DNA of 64,000 nucleotides. Origin: Trichosporon coremiiforme. Its lineage: Eukaryota; Basidiomycota; Tremellomycetes; Trichosporonales; Trichosporonaceae. Where the stretch lies: positions 1,819,092-1,883,091 of the forward strand of contig BCJJ01000003.1 of the NCBI GenBank assembly GCA_039545355.1. Direction: 5' to 3'. Below the pieces are notes generated by a model. It worked only from the letters and a program-made list of their open reading frames with translations. It had not been told where the DNA came from and made no database searches. The position numbers and the translations under genes are program-made. Positions 22,324 through 34,532 of this stretch are shown one piece after another. How positions within the stretch are numbered: position 1 is the first letter of the stretch; the number at the start of each line of letters is the position of its first letter.

Positions 22324-25300
22324 GAGATCTGGGCGAGTCACTCAGTACGTCGCGACTACCGACGTGTCGAAAGCGATCCAGCACCAGTGCTAAGTCGGCT
22401 GGCCGTGATCAGGCAACGGACCGTGTCGAGCCGGAGACCCTTGCGGTGGGTAAGAGACGTGTACCGTGTCGGAGACGACAGGCGGCGACGGGCTGCAGGA
22501 TCGAAAGGGAGGAAAGGAAGACACGGGGTCAAGATCTTGGCCGCGGACTCAGGCGTTGCCGAATGATCAATCGGTCGTGCAAGCCAGTCGTGCCGGTGCC
22601 CTCGAGGAAAAGTGAATGCTGGGTGGCGAGTAGATCTAGTCGGGCAGCGAGGGTGGAAGTAATGTCGTTACGGTGTCAAAGCAAAGACAGTGTTCGTGGG
22701 TGGACGTGTGAGTAGGTCGGGCAAGCGGTGTTGAATGTGAAAGTGGGAGGAGGGGTGTGTGGGTAGTCGTGCGTGATGCGTGATAGCGTGTGGAAATTGA
22801 GGGGGATTTGTGTGTGTGTGTGTACGTGTATTGTGTGGACGGTGTCGATCGAATACTTTGGGCGCTTGGGGTTGCGCAGTGTACAACGGGACGGGGTCGG
22901 CGGGAGAGGAGAGGGGAGAGAGGGAGAAGTAACCGATGGCGAGCCAAGGTTGATGGACAGCGAGGAAGGGGGGAGTGAAGGTGACTGGTGACCTGTCGAG
23001 ATGAGAAAGAGAGGGATGGGACGGCGTTGTGGGATGGGGGCCTGCTGGCGAGGAAGACGCGGGTGGACGGGTCTACGGGTCAATGGGTGGACGGGTCGCC
23101 TGGAGAGAGGGGGGGAGGGGGTGAGGGGTAGGATGGGTGATCAGCTCGTAATGGACGGTAATGATCGGACAGCTGTTGCAAAGCGATGAGTAATGGGCTG
23201 TAATCGCTGGATAGGAACGAGGCTGGGAAGGAAGGCGGCAGGCAGAGGCGGAGGCGGAGGCGGAGGGGGCGCGTGATGGAGGCAGGGTGGCCAGGGCACA
23301 GCTGGGTGTGGGTGGCCGGGGTGAGGGGTCCGGTCAGGATCAGCGAGCAGCGAGGCAGCAAGGTAGCGAGGTCCAAGTGCGTGCGACAGAGCCGTCCTAG
23401 GTCCAGCCAAGGTCAGCAGGAACAAGGGGAAGAACGAAAGCGAGCTGACCAAGGAAGCAAGAGCAAGCAGCTGCTGAGCGAGGCACGCACACAGGCACAC
23501 TCTCTAGCTCCTGCGATGCCTAGGAACGCCCGCGACCAACACCCAGGCAAGTCCAACGTTGCTGCGTTCCGAGGCGCAGCTTCCGAGGCAGGCTCGGCCA
23601 CAGTGCCCAGAATCGCCATGCAGCGAGACACGACTTTCAGGAGTCCCAGGGTCCATCCATGCCAGGACGCACAGGGACGTCTAGCCCGAAAGGCAAGGGC
23701 CGAGAGGCGTGCCAGACGTGCCAGTTGCCCCAGACCATATGCCCCAGCGTAGCAGCATGGGTGGAAACGCCAACCAGGAGGCTACGCGGGGGACGTGGTC
23801 CGAGCGCTGCCTTCAGGATTAAATGTCGCAAGTGTGCTGTCCCCAGGATGGTCCAGGGCAATCAGCGCTATGCCCTTGCACCTTTTACGTTTCCTAATCG
23901 CTCGTTAATCGTCTGGTAACCAGCCCAGGCGAATGCCATAATCCAGCGTATCACCACATTCACTGCAATGCAGATGAGGGAGGGAGCATGTGCTGCCCAC
24001 TGTAAGCCATACGATGGACGAAAGCAAGGCAGCCAGCCCAAGGCTGCAGGGGCTCCCTGGCAACCCATCGTCGCGGGTTCCTAGCCCGGGGGTTGAAAAA
24101 GGGGCTCGAATGGGCGTCAGCCCTGCCAGCCCTGGCCCAACTGACACCCGAGACAGCATGCCCATCGTCCTCTCCTCGCGAGCTGGTACGCCTCGCGCGC
24201 CTCCTGGACAGCTGGCTTTGAACTGGCTGCGCTGCGGTGAGCCTATGCTCGTCAATAATTCGACCATCGTTCCAGTCGAGGATCGAGGAGATGAAGGGAG
24301 CCGAGAGCCACATGGCCACTTCACTCCCGGGTCGTCCGGGTCCTTGCGCCTCTCGACCCGGTAGGCCCGGTTGGCCCATTCCCTGCCCGGGATCCGTAGA
24401 TGAGTATTAAGTATTTGCTTCGTATCAATTCACGGTCCTTTGAGAGTTACCACAGATTTCCACCTCGACCCGCGACTGCGCACAGAGGCCTTTCCCTCTT
24501 CAAGTTGCAAGCCTTGCAAAGCCTTGCAGGATCGCAGAGCGCACTTCATTAACCCGCAGCCACAAACGATGACTGACATTGGACGACAGTGTACGCCGCC
24601 TGAGACAGATCTGGATCGACAACTGCGTCCCCGTCATTACTATTGCGCCACGGGTGCGCAGTACACAGCAAGACAAACAAACAAAGCAGACCTGCCTCTT
24701 TGGCAAGACTGCTGCTGGTCGTCGCTCGCAGGAGGCGGCACTGGGGCACTTGAGGCACTTGAGGCACTCGAGAAAAGGCGAGGGACGCACACCTAGAGGA
24801 CGCCGGCCAAGGGTGAATGAAGGTCAGCCAGACCCACTTTTCGAGGTTCACCTCTTGCTGCCAGCAAAACGTAAGAATTACAGCATTCAAGCATGCTTTG
24901 GCTCGTAACGTTATGGCCCCAGGGAAGCCGAGCATGCGAGCATGCCAGCATGCGAGCAGATCCGTACGTGTTATCGCCGCTGGTGTGGGCTGGTCTGGGC
25001 TGGTGTGGGCATCCTGCATCCGGCTCAACCGGTCCTGGAAGAGAACCCGGGGGTGCTGGCGTTTACCTTGCATCTTCGTGCACATGAAGCGACCACGAGC
25101 ACGAGCATGGAGTCCCTGCGTTCCTCAACTGTTCCTGTATTCGCTTCTAGTGTTGCGTACGTTCGCGTACACCTTTGCGTAAACAGGACCCGCAAGACCT
25201 GCAAACGTAGCACGAGCTTGGTTTTTGTTTACGACAACGGAAAGCCCGGAGGTACGGGGGGGTGTACGAGGATGCTGGCATGGGAGGCTGCTGTAAACAG

Positions 25301-27413
25301 GCCAACGAGCGCGGCGTTGTCTTCGCGTCCTGGCACCCCATATCGGCCTCACCGCCTTCGGACTGGACACGGTAATCCGGTGCCGGGCTCAAGGTGAGAG
25401 AGATGTGCCAGCGATACGAGCCGTCGGTCCGGACTCGCTCTGCACAGAGTGCAGCGAAGAAAGGCAGGGGACTACAGTCCGAGTCCGAGTCCCCGAGCCC
25501 CCGGACAGTCCAAAGTGCAGGACGTCCGGACTCTCGAAAGCAAAACCTCTAAACTCTAAATCTACGAGTTCCAGAACTTGACCTAAAGTCCTGCTCTGCT
25601 GCTTCCTGGCTTGTCCTGGCTTGTCCTGTTTCCGGGAGGATTCTGGCCCTTCTGGCCCATACCTGTGCACCTGTGCACCTGTGCAGCGACGCACAGGTGC
25701 TCTGGGCCGTGATTCGGCGCCGGCCCCGGCCGCGCAAACTTGAGCGGAGGCAGCTTCCGAGTTGTACACGGACCGAGTCCGAGACCTCGCAGGAAGCAGG
25801 CTCCAGCCATCGTTGCTGCTTTCGGATCCACACTCGGTAGCAGAACCGCAGTGGGTCTTATACAACCTTAAGGTTTCGCGAAGAACGCGAAAGCGCGAAA
25901 GGACGCGCCTGGCTTCTGCATTGCCTGAGAAGATGGCATCGCGTCTCGTGTTTGCACCACCGAGACGTAAACACGAAGCAGACTGATATGACCGTTATGA
26001 AAGGACACTCGAAACAGAACCCCAACAGGATGCGGACCAGTCACGTCTCGTCTTGCTGCTGTGGTAACGTAAGCTACAAGCACACTAGCCGCCTTGTTTC
26101 CTGTTACAGCGAGTTGAGGGGGAATATGATACGCCCGCTAGGACTGGGTAGGATGCTCCCCAGGACTCTGTCGACGCTGCCATGGACGCTGCCAAAAGCG
26201 GCCAGTTAGATAGCTTACTGGACGCCAACCTCGAGGGCAGCCCCTAGGGCATCCATCCAGTCAACGTCGCATCAGACGACACTTGGACGTACCAACTCTC
26301 GACCAAATCCTCGTCCAGCCTCGTCCGAGCGGCCCTGAACGCGCCCATCCGTTGAGACGTAAGGGTGGGATCCGGCACCAGCCGGCGCTTCTGACATGTT
26401 TCAAGCGACAGGTCCCCTTGCCTGACAGTCCTCGGCCCCCTTCGTAATACAAGCCTGCAAGGCAAATGTTTACGAGCTGGTTTACGCAACTTTTCTCAAT
26501 GCTGTATCTTGATCGAAAGCTTACTTCTCGCTTTCGAGCTTTCGCTGTTTGGCTATGCGTTGTTCCGGCGTGTTCCGGGTTGCGCTGGGTTGAAGCTACG
26601 GCCCCTCGGCCCCTTGTCCTCCCTCTTTCCCCCTCGGAGAACTCGTACGGGAGGGTTGGGCGAAGCCGCGACGCAGCTCGCACAGAGTGGTAGGTTCACT
26701 GGAACCAGTAGACAGGGGGCCGCCGGTTAGTCGCTGCAACGTTCCTAATGTGGCAAGTGCCCGCTACGCGCGACGGCGCGCTGGTCTGTGCGCCGACGCG
26801 TAACCCTTCGCTGTCACTTGCACTCCTAGCCCTGCAGGTGGGTGGCCGTGGGGCAACATGCATAACGCATCCCCAACAACCTCGCAATGCAAAGCACAAG
26901 TGTGGGCGAGGTTACACCAAGCGACTGTCAGATACACTGCAAGACTGCCAGGCGCCAGGAGACCTGACTCTGCATGACGGACCTCAAGCCATTGCGGCCG
27001 CATTTGAGGCGCCGAAACATTTGACCCGCGATTACTTCGGAACCGACAGGAACGATCCGGAACGAGACCGGCGAGGCTGCCTTGTCTGGCATGTGTGCTC
27101 CTGCAACGGTGATGAGGTAAGGCGTGAGTTCAAGGTGTTATGCTTGTTTGTGTCGCCATGCTTTCTCGTCAGCGCGTCAGTGCGCCAGTTCGTCAAGCGT
27201 TAATTGTCTCACTCAAGCGCTCCGGGCCATCCGACCTGCCGACGTACACCACTTTGTGGCTGTTCCGAAACTCTCAATGTCGGATTGTGGGTATCGACTC
27301 CGCCATAGTGTTGTGAGACAAGTGATTTTGTGCCTCAATTCCAGCGCCGACGCAACTTTGGGTTCATTGCTCCGTGTCTCATATACACGCCCCGGTGCAT
27401 AAGTCTCAGCTGT
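22324..27413. other. gene desert of about 5 kb
   Basis: No conserved protein, RNA gene or transposon was recognised. The left 1.2 kb (to about 23.5 kb) is purine-rich on the plus strand, hence pyrimidine-rich as the kinesin leader/promoter, with a GGCGGA repeat near 23240-23275. The rest is marked by short tandem duplications (GGCACTTGA x3 at 24745-24771, CCTGTGCA x3 at 25662-25685) and a 10-bp perfect hairpin at 25675-25700. Open frames of up to about 180 codons lack intron support and look like chance frames in GC-rich DNA. Confidence 0.5.
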
Positions 27414-30400
27414 TCACTTCCAGCGTCCCGTCCTACTGGCAGGGACGCCGAGTTTGAGCCGAAGCAAGAGCTCTTGCAGCTCTGCGCTGCCCGGCGCCTT
27501 TGCGTTGTCCTCCACCTCGCCCTCGAGCAAGAGTTGGAGGTCCTGCTCCGCGTCCGCTTCCGTCTTCGCCTTGTGCTCCTTATCTGTCGAGGCACGGTCG
27601 GTGTGACCCGGCGTGCGCAGTGAGAGACGCTCCAGGGCATGAAACTGGCGTTAGCTCTACGAAGCAAGCATGATAAGCTCAGCATAATGGTACGGGCTGC
27701 TTTACACGTTCCGGCACATTTGGCAAAAGTATGGCAAGATAAGGGACGCTTCCTCGCTCATGTTGAATTGAACACGATGCTTCTTTGCCAAGTTTGCCAA
27801 CTCTTCCGAATCGCTGCAGCGCGCCCGATCCACGTTCAAATGATCGCCCTCAAACCTAATGTACTCACGAACACGGCAAACTTGTCGTGCCACTCGAGCC
27901 GGATGGCGAGGACGTGCTGGGCGCCCTTCTCGATGTCTCCGCTCCGCTCCGTCTCCTTCACGGTCTTGCTCAGGTCGAGGATGAGAGACAGGAGCGACAT
28001 GAGGATCTTGAACGTGATTTGGTGGCCCGGCTGCGGCGACAAGAGGCACGCCCGTAGGATGCGGTTCATGATGACATGATGGTAGAGGACGAGCGAATGC
28101 GCGGACTGCAGCTGAGACAGTGTGCCCAGCTGCGTCTTGTCCTCCTCGTCGCCTTCGACGTCGAACACCTCGCCGTCGAGGTCTTCGAATTCCTCGTCGT
28201 CTGCGGGAGTCATGGGCCGACTCTCAGTGTACACGCTCAAATGTGCACGGCGGCGCAGTCTGTCCAGTCTTCGGCGCATGACCTCCCAATTCTGCCGGAT
28301 AGCCGTGTCCAGAATGTACCGCGTGATTGCAGTGACGAACCAGCCCATGCAGAAGCGGAGGTGTTGAAGAGCAACGTCCGCCTCGCCAGAGAACAGAGAC
28401 TGGTCCTTGCGACGGGGCTCGATGAGGTGTGCGTTGCGCTTGTGCAGGTCAACTCCTTCCTTGGAGGACTTACCGTCGCCGAACTTCATGACGTCGTAGA
28501 ACAGCGAGCTCAGTACCGTCTCGGCGCGCTGCAGGCGGAGAAGCAGGTTGTGCACGCTCTGGTACTTCTCCATGATGCCCGGCGGCAGGAGCGTCGAGAT
28601 AACGGGCGGAGGGGAGTAGGACAGGTACAGGAAGTCGAGCGCTTCGATGGCTGCGCGTCAGTTGCAACGGGTGGTTGACAACTCACAAGTCGGATCTAAC
28701 CACTTGGCTCTACGACCATCGTTCTCCTCCGGCAGAGCACGGATAGCGAAGCTCACGAGATCCTCCACTTTCCAGCCGTTCTCCTTCAAATGCTCCTCGT
28801 CGAGAAGCGTCGTGCGAAGCGCGTACGCCAGTTCGCCACCGCCTGGCGGCCAGCGACGGCGGTCGCTGAGGCCCAGGCCAAGACCGATACCCATATCCTC
28901 CTCTGCCTCCAGCCCACGCTTGCCCCGATTTCGCTCCCGATGACCGAGCGAGCCACTCGACCCACCGTTAGGGGTGAACAGCGCAGTACCCACACGCTCC
29001 ACGAAACCTGCGTTGCCACCGAGCCAGTACTCCCGCAGCATGTCCAGGTGACTCAGGAACGAGAGGTCGCCGAGATAGAGAGAGATGAGAGCCTGGGAAA
29101 TGAGCTGCGCGTGCGTCAGGAGCGGCGACAGTAGCTGCGAGCTGATGTACAACTCCAGCGTGGGCGAATCGCCGAGCAGAGGTTCGTCGGTGTGGAACGC
29201 GACGAAGTTTTCGATGTCGTCGAGAGGTGCAGCCTTCCAGAGTTGAGGAAGGTGTGAGCCGGGAGGCTCGCACAGGGTTGCCCAGAAGTCGACCGGCTCG
29301 GAAGGCGCCGTTGACGAGCACGGTGAGCCTGGCCGAGACCGCCACTTGGACCCGGCGGAGGACATGGAGATCGTACGCGAGCGGGTGCCGCGCCACTTGT
29401 CCATCTCGCGTTGCACTCGCCTCGAGTGCTGGCGCACGTCACATTGGCTGAGCGTTAGTTCAAGCCGCTCGCAATCAAACTTACGCATCAGCTCCCCAAC
29501 CCCAATTCGCTCTCAGTGACCAGTCGTTGCACAGCGGGTGGGCACCGCTCGTCGCTTCGTGAAGCGCTCTCAGCGAGCAGCCCGCGTCGAACAGCGTCCT
29601 GCAAATGGTGCGCGGGATGAAACTTGGCATACGGCGCGCAGTGAAGGAGTACTCCCACCGGCCCTCGACGCGCTCCCTGGTGATACCGAGATCAAGCCAT
29701 GGCTGCGTTTCGTCATCGACCTCGGGACAAGGCGCCAGGCCAAGCCACTGATGCAGCAAGTCCAGGAACGGTTCCGAGGACCGGGACAAGATGTACGCGA
29801 GCGAGAGGACGAGATTGGACTGCGACGACGAGGTCGTCATCCACGCGACGAGGTGAGAGTGCAAGTGCGAAAGCAGCGACGATGGCCGTGCTGGTAGACC
29901 GACGGGACGTTTCTGTTCCAAGGGCCAGCACATCACCTCACACCAGGCTGCGACTAGTTCCCTCGCGTCGCGCAAACCCATCTCGCGGCGCAGCCAGGGC
30001 GCCATCTTCGGGTCGTAGTTGACCTTTTGCATCTTGGTCATGACGTTGCGCACGCCGTCAGCCAGACGCTCCTTGACGTACGTGAGAACAGTTGAAAGAG
30101 AGTGCAGAAGCGCGTGGTGTGTGGGAGTGATCGGCCTGGACGTCAGCTGGTAGCCGGAACCCGTACGCTCACGTCGCGTTGTGTTCCTCAATGATGATCT
30201 CCAGGCGCCTCACGCCCGTTCCAACGTCGAGGAATCCCTTCACAAGACTGTTTGCGTCAGCTTCCGATGACGAGTTTATAGCTCACTTAGCAGAGGTAAC
30301 CCTCTCTAGGCCAATAACCCTCCCATCAGCATAGACGAACCGCCCCTCGCGCCGGCTCCACCTCAGCGAGTCGTTCATGGCCGTTCCCAGTGTCGCGCGA

Positions 30401-30961
30401 AGCATGAGTTCGAGCAGCCTGAAAGACGTAATGGGAGGGCTCGACGCGGGTGTCTGGAGTCTCGGAAGGTTCAGAGGCGGCGCCGAGAGCGTAATCAGCG
30501 GGTCGAAGTATTGCGGTTTCTCGGAAAGGTATGGTGTCTCCGAGGCAGATGGCGTCCATGTCAGAGGCTGGGAGCGTCAGCTGTTCTGCAACGTCAGCGC
30601 AGCATACCTCAACCCGAGATGGGCCAGCGAGAGCCGCCTGAGCCCAAAGCTCCTGCTCCGTCGCCGGCTTGGTGTCTTCTTCCTTTGCGTCTTCCTCCTC
30701 TGCGGCGACTGAGGTGTCGTCGTCGTGGGGGTCTTCCTCGGTGTCACCTTCCTCGTCCTTGACCTCTTCCTTCGGTGTGGGCTCGAACGGTATCTCTTGA
30801 GCCGCCGCAATCATGAGGTTCTCCCTCAGCGAGCCGAGCAGCCGCTCTACGCCTGGCGCATGCTCGTCGAGCGGCGGGAGCGTGAACTGCGGCTTGCTCG
30901 GGCTGAGCTGGGGCAAGCTGCGCGGCACGTCTCTCAGCGGCGAGAGGTTGAACAGCGACAT
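27414..30961 (-). CDS. gamma-tubulin complex component, GCP5/GCP6 type
   Basis: Spc97/Spc98-family protein expected in the large gamma-tubulin ring complex. Seven exons: 30961-30608, 30567-30287, 30247-30173, 30135-29485, 29447-28687, 28650-27869 and 27644-27414, giving 1044 aa with exact phase. The acidic N-terminal region (1-118) is divergent. GRIP1 includes LRWSRREGRFVYADGRVI and NLVKGFLDVGTGVRRLEIII. GRIP2 includes LDFLYLSYSPPPVISTLLPP, MEKYQSVHNLLLRLQRAE, and a C-terminal FHALERLSLRTPG encoded by the last exon behind a 224-nt intron. The first intron is only 40 nt. Length and divergence fit GCP5 or GCP6 better than GCP2 or GCP3, and a true GCP2 is already encoded at 12.9-15.9 kb. Which of GCP4, 5 or 6 it is cannot be settled by eye. 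Confidence 0.85.
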
Positions 30962-31244
30962 GTCGCTTCTCGCACTGTCTCTGTCGTCAGCTTCGGTCTC
31001 TATACGGCAGCTCACCTCTTCCTGTTTGCTTGTTGTGTACGCAGGAGAGACAGAAGATTACATTGGACGCGTTCAATCTGCACAAGAGCACTGTGACGTT
31101 GGATGCAACAACAACATCACGTGACATCCACGTGGGCTTCCGTTGGCCACCCAAGGCAATTTCTGACGTCGATAAGATTTCAGGTGCGCTCGACTATCTG
31201 GAGCGTTCCGCGACAACCCCTTTCACATCTTTATATCATTCACC
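30962..31244. promoter_or_regulatory. shared divergent promoter of the GCP5/6 gene and BUD23
   Basis: The two start codons lie back to back 283 bp apart, so both core promoters lie here. A TTTATATCA stretch occurs about 15 bp before the BUD23 ATG, probably too close to act as a TATA box. The call is by geometry. Confidence 0.4.
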
Positions 31245-32237
31245 ATGTCGCGCCCGGAAGAGATTGCCCCGCCCGAGATCTGGTACGGAGACGATGAGGC
31301 GCAGAAGTACACTGGCAAGTGAGTATGAGTGTTCGAAGGGCTTGGCAGCCGAATAGTAGCCACTGCGCTGCTTCGCATCGGGCAGCATTCTTCACACCTT
31401 AAGAGTTAGCTGACAGACAGCACGCGTGTGCAGAAGATCCAGGCGGAGATGACGGATCGTGCTCTCGAGCTGCTTCAGCTGCCGCCAGGCGAGAGCGCTT
31501 TCATTCTCGACATCGGCTGCGGCTCCGGTCTCTCTGGAGAGCTGCTGGACGAGGACGGACATGTCTGGGTCGGCGTCGACATTGCGCCGAGCATGCTTGG
31601 TAAGTCCCGCTGACTGTTTTTTCACCCAGCTGACAGCGCAGAGGTCGCTCTCGAGCGAGAAGTGAACGGTGACCTGATGCTGCAGGATATCGGACAGGGC
31701 TTCGGCTTCCGCCCCGGAACATTTGACGGCGCCATCTCCATCTCGGTGCTGCAATGGCTGCTGAATGCGGATGCGTCGTCGCACTCGCCGCCCCAGCGTC
31801 TCACGCGCTTCTTCACGACGCTGCACTCGGCGCTCAAGAACCCGTCCCGTGCCGTGTTTCAGTTCTACCCCTCGAGCGACGACCAGGTCCAGCTCATCAC
31901 GAACTGTGCCCAGAAGGCCGGTTTCGGAGGTGGTCTCGTCGTCGACTACCCCAACTCGAAGAAGGCGAGGAAGATGTACCTCTGTCTCATGGTTGGACAG
32001 CAGGAGATCCCGCAGGGTTTGCAGGAGGAGCACGAGAGCGCGCACGACAAGCGCGAGGAGATCAAGATGGAGCGTAGGCGGCGAAGGGAGAAGATCTCTA
32101 AGAAGAAGCAGTCGAACAAGAACCTCACTGGCAAGGAGTGGATCCTCAAGAAGAAGGAGCTCTATAGGACCCGTGGAAAGGAGGGTGTCCCGCGAGACTC
32201 AAAGTACACGGCCCGCAAGCGTCGCGTGCAGTTCTAA
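31245..32237 (+). CDS. BUD23: 18S rRNA (guanine-N7) methyltransferase Bud23
   Basis: SAM-dependent methyltransferase that modifies 18S rRNA with Trm112 during 40S maturation in nucleus and cytoplasm. Three exons: 31245-31318, 31421-31599 and 31642-32237, giving 282 aa. The N-terminus carries PEIWYGDDEAQKYT. Motif I is ILDIGCGSGLSG (residues 53-64). Further family landmarks are GSFDGA-like PGTFDGAISISVLQWL, a YPSS stretch, and GGLVVDYPNSKKARKMYL. The C-terminal tail is strongly basic (RRRREKISKKKQSNK, TARKRR) and ends VQF, typical of the Bud23/WBSCR22 C-terminal domain. Intron 1 ends in gctgacagacag and intron 2 in gctgacagcgcag. Confidence 0.94.
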
Positions 32238-33056
32238 GCCTCATGTCCGTCTTATCTACCTTGTACACATAGAACCCTTCGTGAACGTGATGACATGCAT
32301 TGTTAACCATTATCAAGCTACTGACGCTGCTGTGAGCAGGCCTGGAGTGCACATGCAAATGTAACTTGCATGGGCCGCCGTCACCATCTATCTCTGGGCC
32401 GACATGACCCTCCCTGCCCCGTCAGGGCTGCAGGGGCACCACTCACCTGTTCGTTTCACCTACCTCTTGATCAGCACGAATCTGCGCAGCCCTACTGAGG
32501 TACCATCGCACAGATCGGTGGACAATCCGTGTTTGGAACATCCCTCCGTCGTTGACCCACCTCGCTGCCGTCTTTGACCCACCTCGCTGCTCACCGGCGA
32601 CTGCGAAAGGCAGGGATCGCCGGTCCAATCCCTTTCACACCCTTCAGCACGGACCATGGAAAAGGTTCGCAACTTGACAACGTCGAAGCGAGCTTGCGTG
32701 CCTAAATCTTGAGACAACAGCGTTGCGCGCGCACTCTTGAGTCTGGACGAGGGGGGCTTGTGCTTTCTTCCTTGTTGCTTGCTTCAGTGTTTGCTGCTTG
32801 CTTCTATCCAACTACTTGATCAAATCACATCGAGAAAAGGCTTGAGGGCTTGGCCCAACGTTGCGGTAGATATGGCACACAGAATTCACTCCAGAGGCAG
32901 TCATCTTGCAGTCGCGATTTTGCTAGTTGTTGCTTGTGTTTGGTTGAGGAAGGAGGGAGTTGCTGGAGTTGAGAGATGTCGACGTTATCATAACTAGAGG
33001 AAGGGCCGAGGCCGTGCGGCAGGTGCTCATGCAGAGGCACAGTGGCCCGCACACGT
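32238..33056. other. convergent intergenic region, BUD23 and Tra2-like 3' flanks
   Basis: No gene is recognised. A near-duplicate GTTGACCCACCTCGCTGC / TTTGACCCACCTCGCTGC pair occurs at about 32553-32590. Confidence 0.45.
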
Positions 33057-34532
33057 TTAGTACTGGTCACGGGAATCTTCCTGGGGAGGAGGGCGGCGGT
33101 CAGGAGAGGCAGACGGCCTGAAGCCCCTGGGAGAGGGCGAACGGCGACGGTCATCGCGGTCACCACGAGGCTCGCGGCCGCTGAAGCCACGCTCACCATC
33201 GTCACGACGAGCACGGCCAGCGTAAGGGTCGTCACGGTCACCACCGTCACGGCCACCGCGCGCGCCCCAGCCTCCCTCCTCGCGGTCTCCTCCACGCTCG
33301 GGGCGGTCGGAGCGGTCACCGAAGCGGTCGCCTCCACGAGGGCCCCAGCGGTCACCTCCACCGAAGCGGTCACCGCCACGACGGTCGTCACGGTCACCGC
33401 CCCAGCGTCCTCCACGGTCACCGAAGCGGCGGTCGCGGTCGCGGGGGTCGTAGCGGTCGCCGTAACGGTCGCCTCCGCCAAAGCCGCCCCTGCGGGGCGC
33501 AAAGCGGTCGTCAAAGGGACGCTTCTCGCCGCGGTACTCTCCGGGAGTAGGGGCGTGGGCCTTGTTGGTAGCCGAATAGTCGACACGGATGGCGCGGCCA
33601 TGGAGAACGATGCCATTCAGCTTCTCGATGCAGCGAGTGGCGTCTTCAGTCGAGCGCATCGTGATGAAGCCGAAACCACGCGAACGGTCAGTCTAATGGG
33701 TCAGCACAGACAGCAGAGGAAGGGCGACACTCACGCGCTGGTCGTAGACGATCACGACCTTCTCGACGTCACCAAAGCGCGAGAACTCATCCTCGAGGTC
33801 ACGCTCACGAGTACGGATCGACAGACCAAAGACACCGAGGACTGGGTTGGCATCGACACGGGGAGCGGTGGGGGGACGAGACGGAGGGGGAGCGGCACCT
33901 CCCATTTCCCTGCGGGGTAAGTAAGGGCGACGGCGAGGCGAGTGAGGAGCAGGAGAAGATCGGTAGGGTGAGCCCCAGGACGAGGTGGGGGAAGGCGAGT
34001 AATGGTCGCCACCACCGCGCAGTTTCTGTTGAGAACGGGACTGCCCCAAGCTGCGGCGAGGGCTGTAAGGGTGGTAGCGGTCAGATCGTTCCCATGGCGA
34101 ACTCGACGCTACGGGGGACGCCAAGGGTGGCGAGGGTGACGACCACGAGCTACGCATGGTGGTGATGAGGGATGAGGAAGAAACACAGGTATCATGTGAA
34201 ACAGCCTTTGGCTTGGAGCCATGCACTCACCTGCGGTCCATGCGGTCATCGGGCCGTCCACCACGGGGGTCGCGATCGTCACGAAGGTCGCGATCGTCGC
34301 GGGGGTCACGGTCGTCGCGGGGGTCACGATCGTCGCGGCGGTCGCGCATGTCGCCGCGGGGCTCGCGGGAGTCACGCATGTCGACGTCCTGGGCAGGGCT
34401 GCGCGGCTCATACCGATCGCCAGCAGGAGGGGGCGAGCGAGGAGCCCAGGTCTCACGGGAAACGGGGGCGTCGGCGTCCTGCGGCGTGAGCATGCTACTC
34501 TTGACCCGCTGTCGTCACTGCAGACTCACCAT
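33057..34532 (-). CDS. transformer-2-like SR splicing factor with one RRM and a Gly/Arg/Asp-rich tail
   Basis: Predicted nuclear RNA-binding splicing regulator. Favoured exons: 34532-34530 (ATG only), 34478-34231, 34149-33735 and 33692-33057, giving 433 aa with exact phase. The N-terminus has Asp-Arg dipeptide-type repeats (RDDRDPRDDRD). An SP/RS-rich region follows. The single RRM is at about 183-258, with RNP2 LGVFGLS, RNP1 SRGFGFITM (across the last intron) and the linker HGRAIRVDYSATNKAH typical of Tra2 proteins. The tail is rich in GGDR, RGG and Asp-Arg, ending in SRDQY. An alternative start at 34493 within the first intron would add MLTPQ in the same frame and cannot be excluded. Low-complexity repeats at both ends are the main annotation hazard. 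Confidence 0.82.

Noticed and set aside
24549..25085. 178-codon minus-strand frame in the first desert
   Set aside because: Cys/Trp-rich random-looking composition and overlap with tandem repeats.
33042..33920. 292-codon plus-strand Val/Thr/Ala-rich frame
   Set aside because: Reverse of the Gly/Asp/Arg repeats of the Tra2-like gene. The RRM with RNP1 and RNP2 is on the minus strand.
33060..34480. CRISPR-like repeat array
   Set aside because: The regular repeats encode Asp-Arg and Gly-Arg peptides in frame and lie in a eukaryotic gene.
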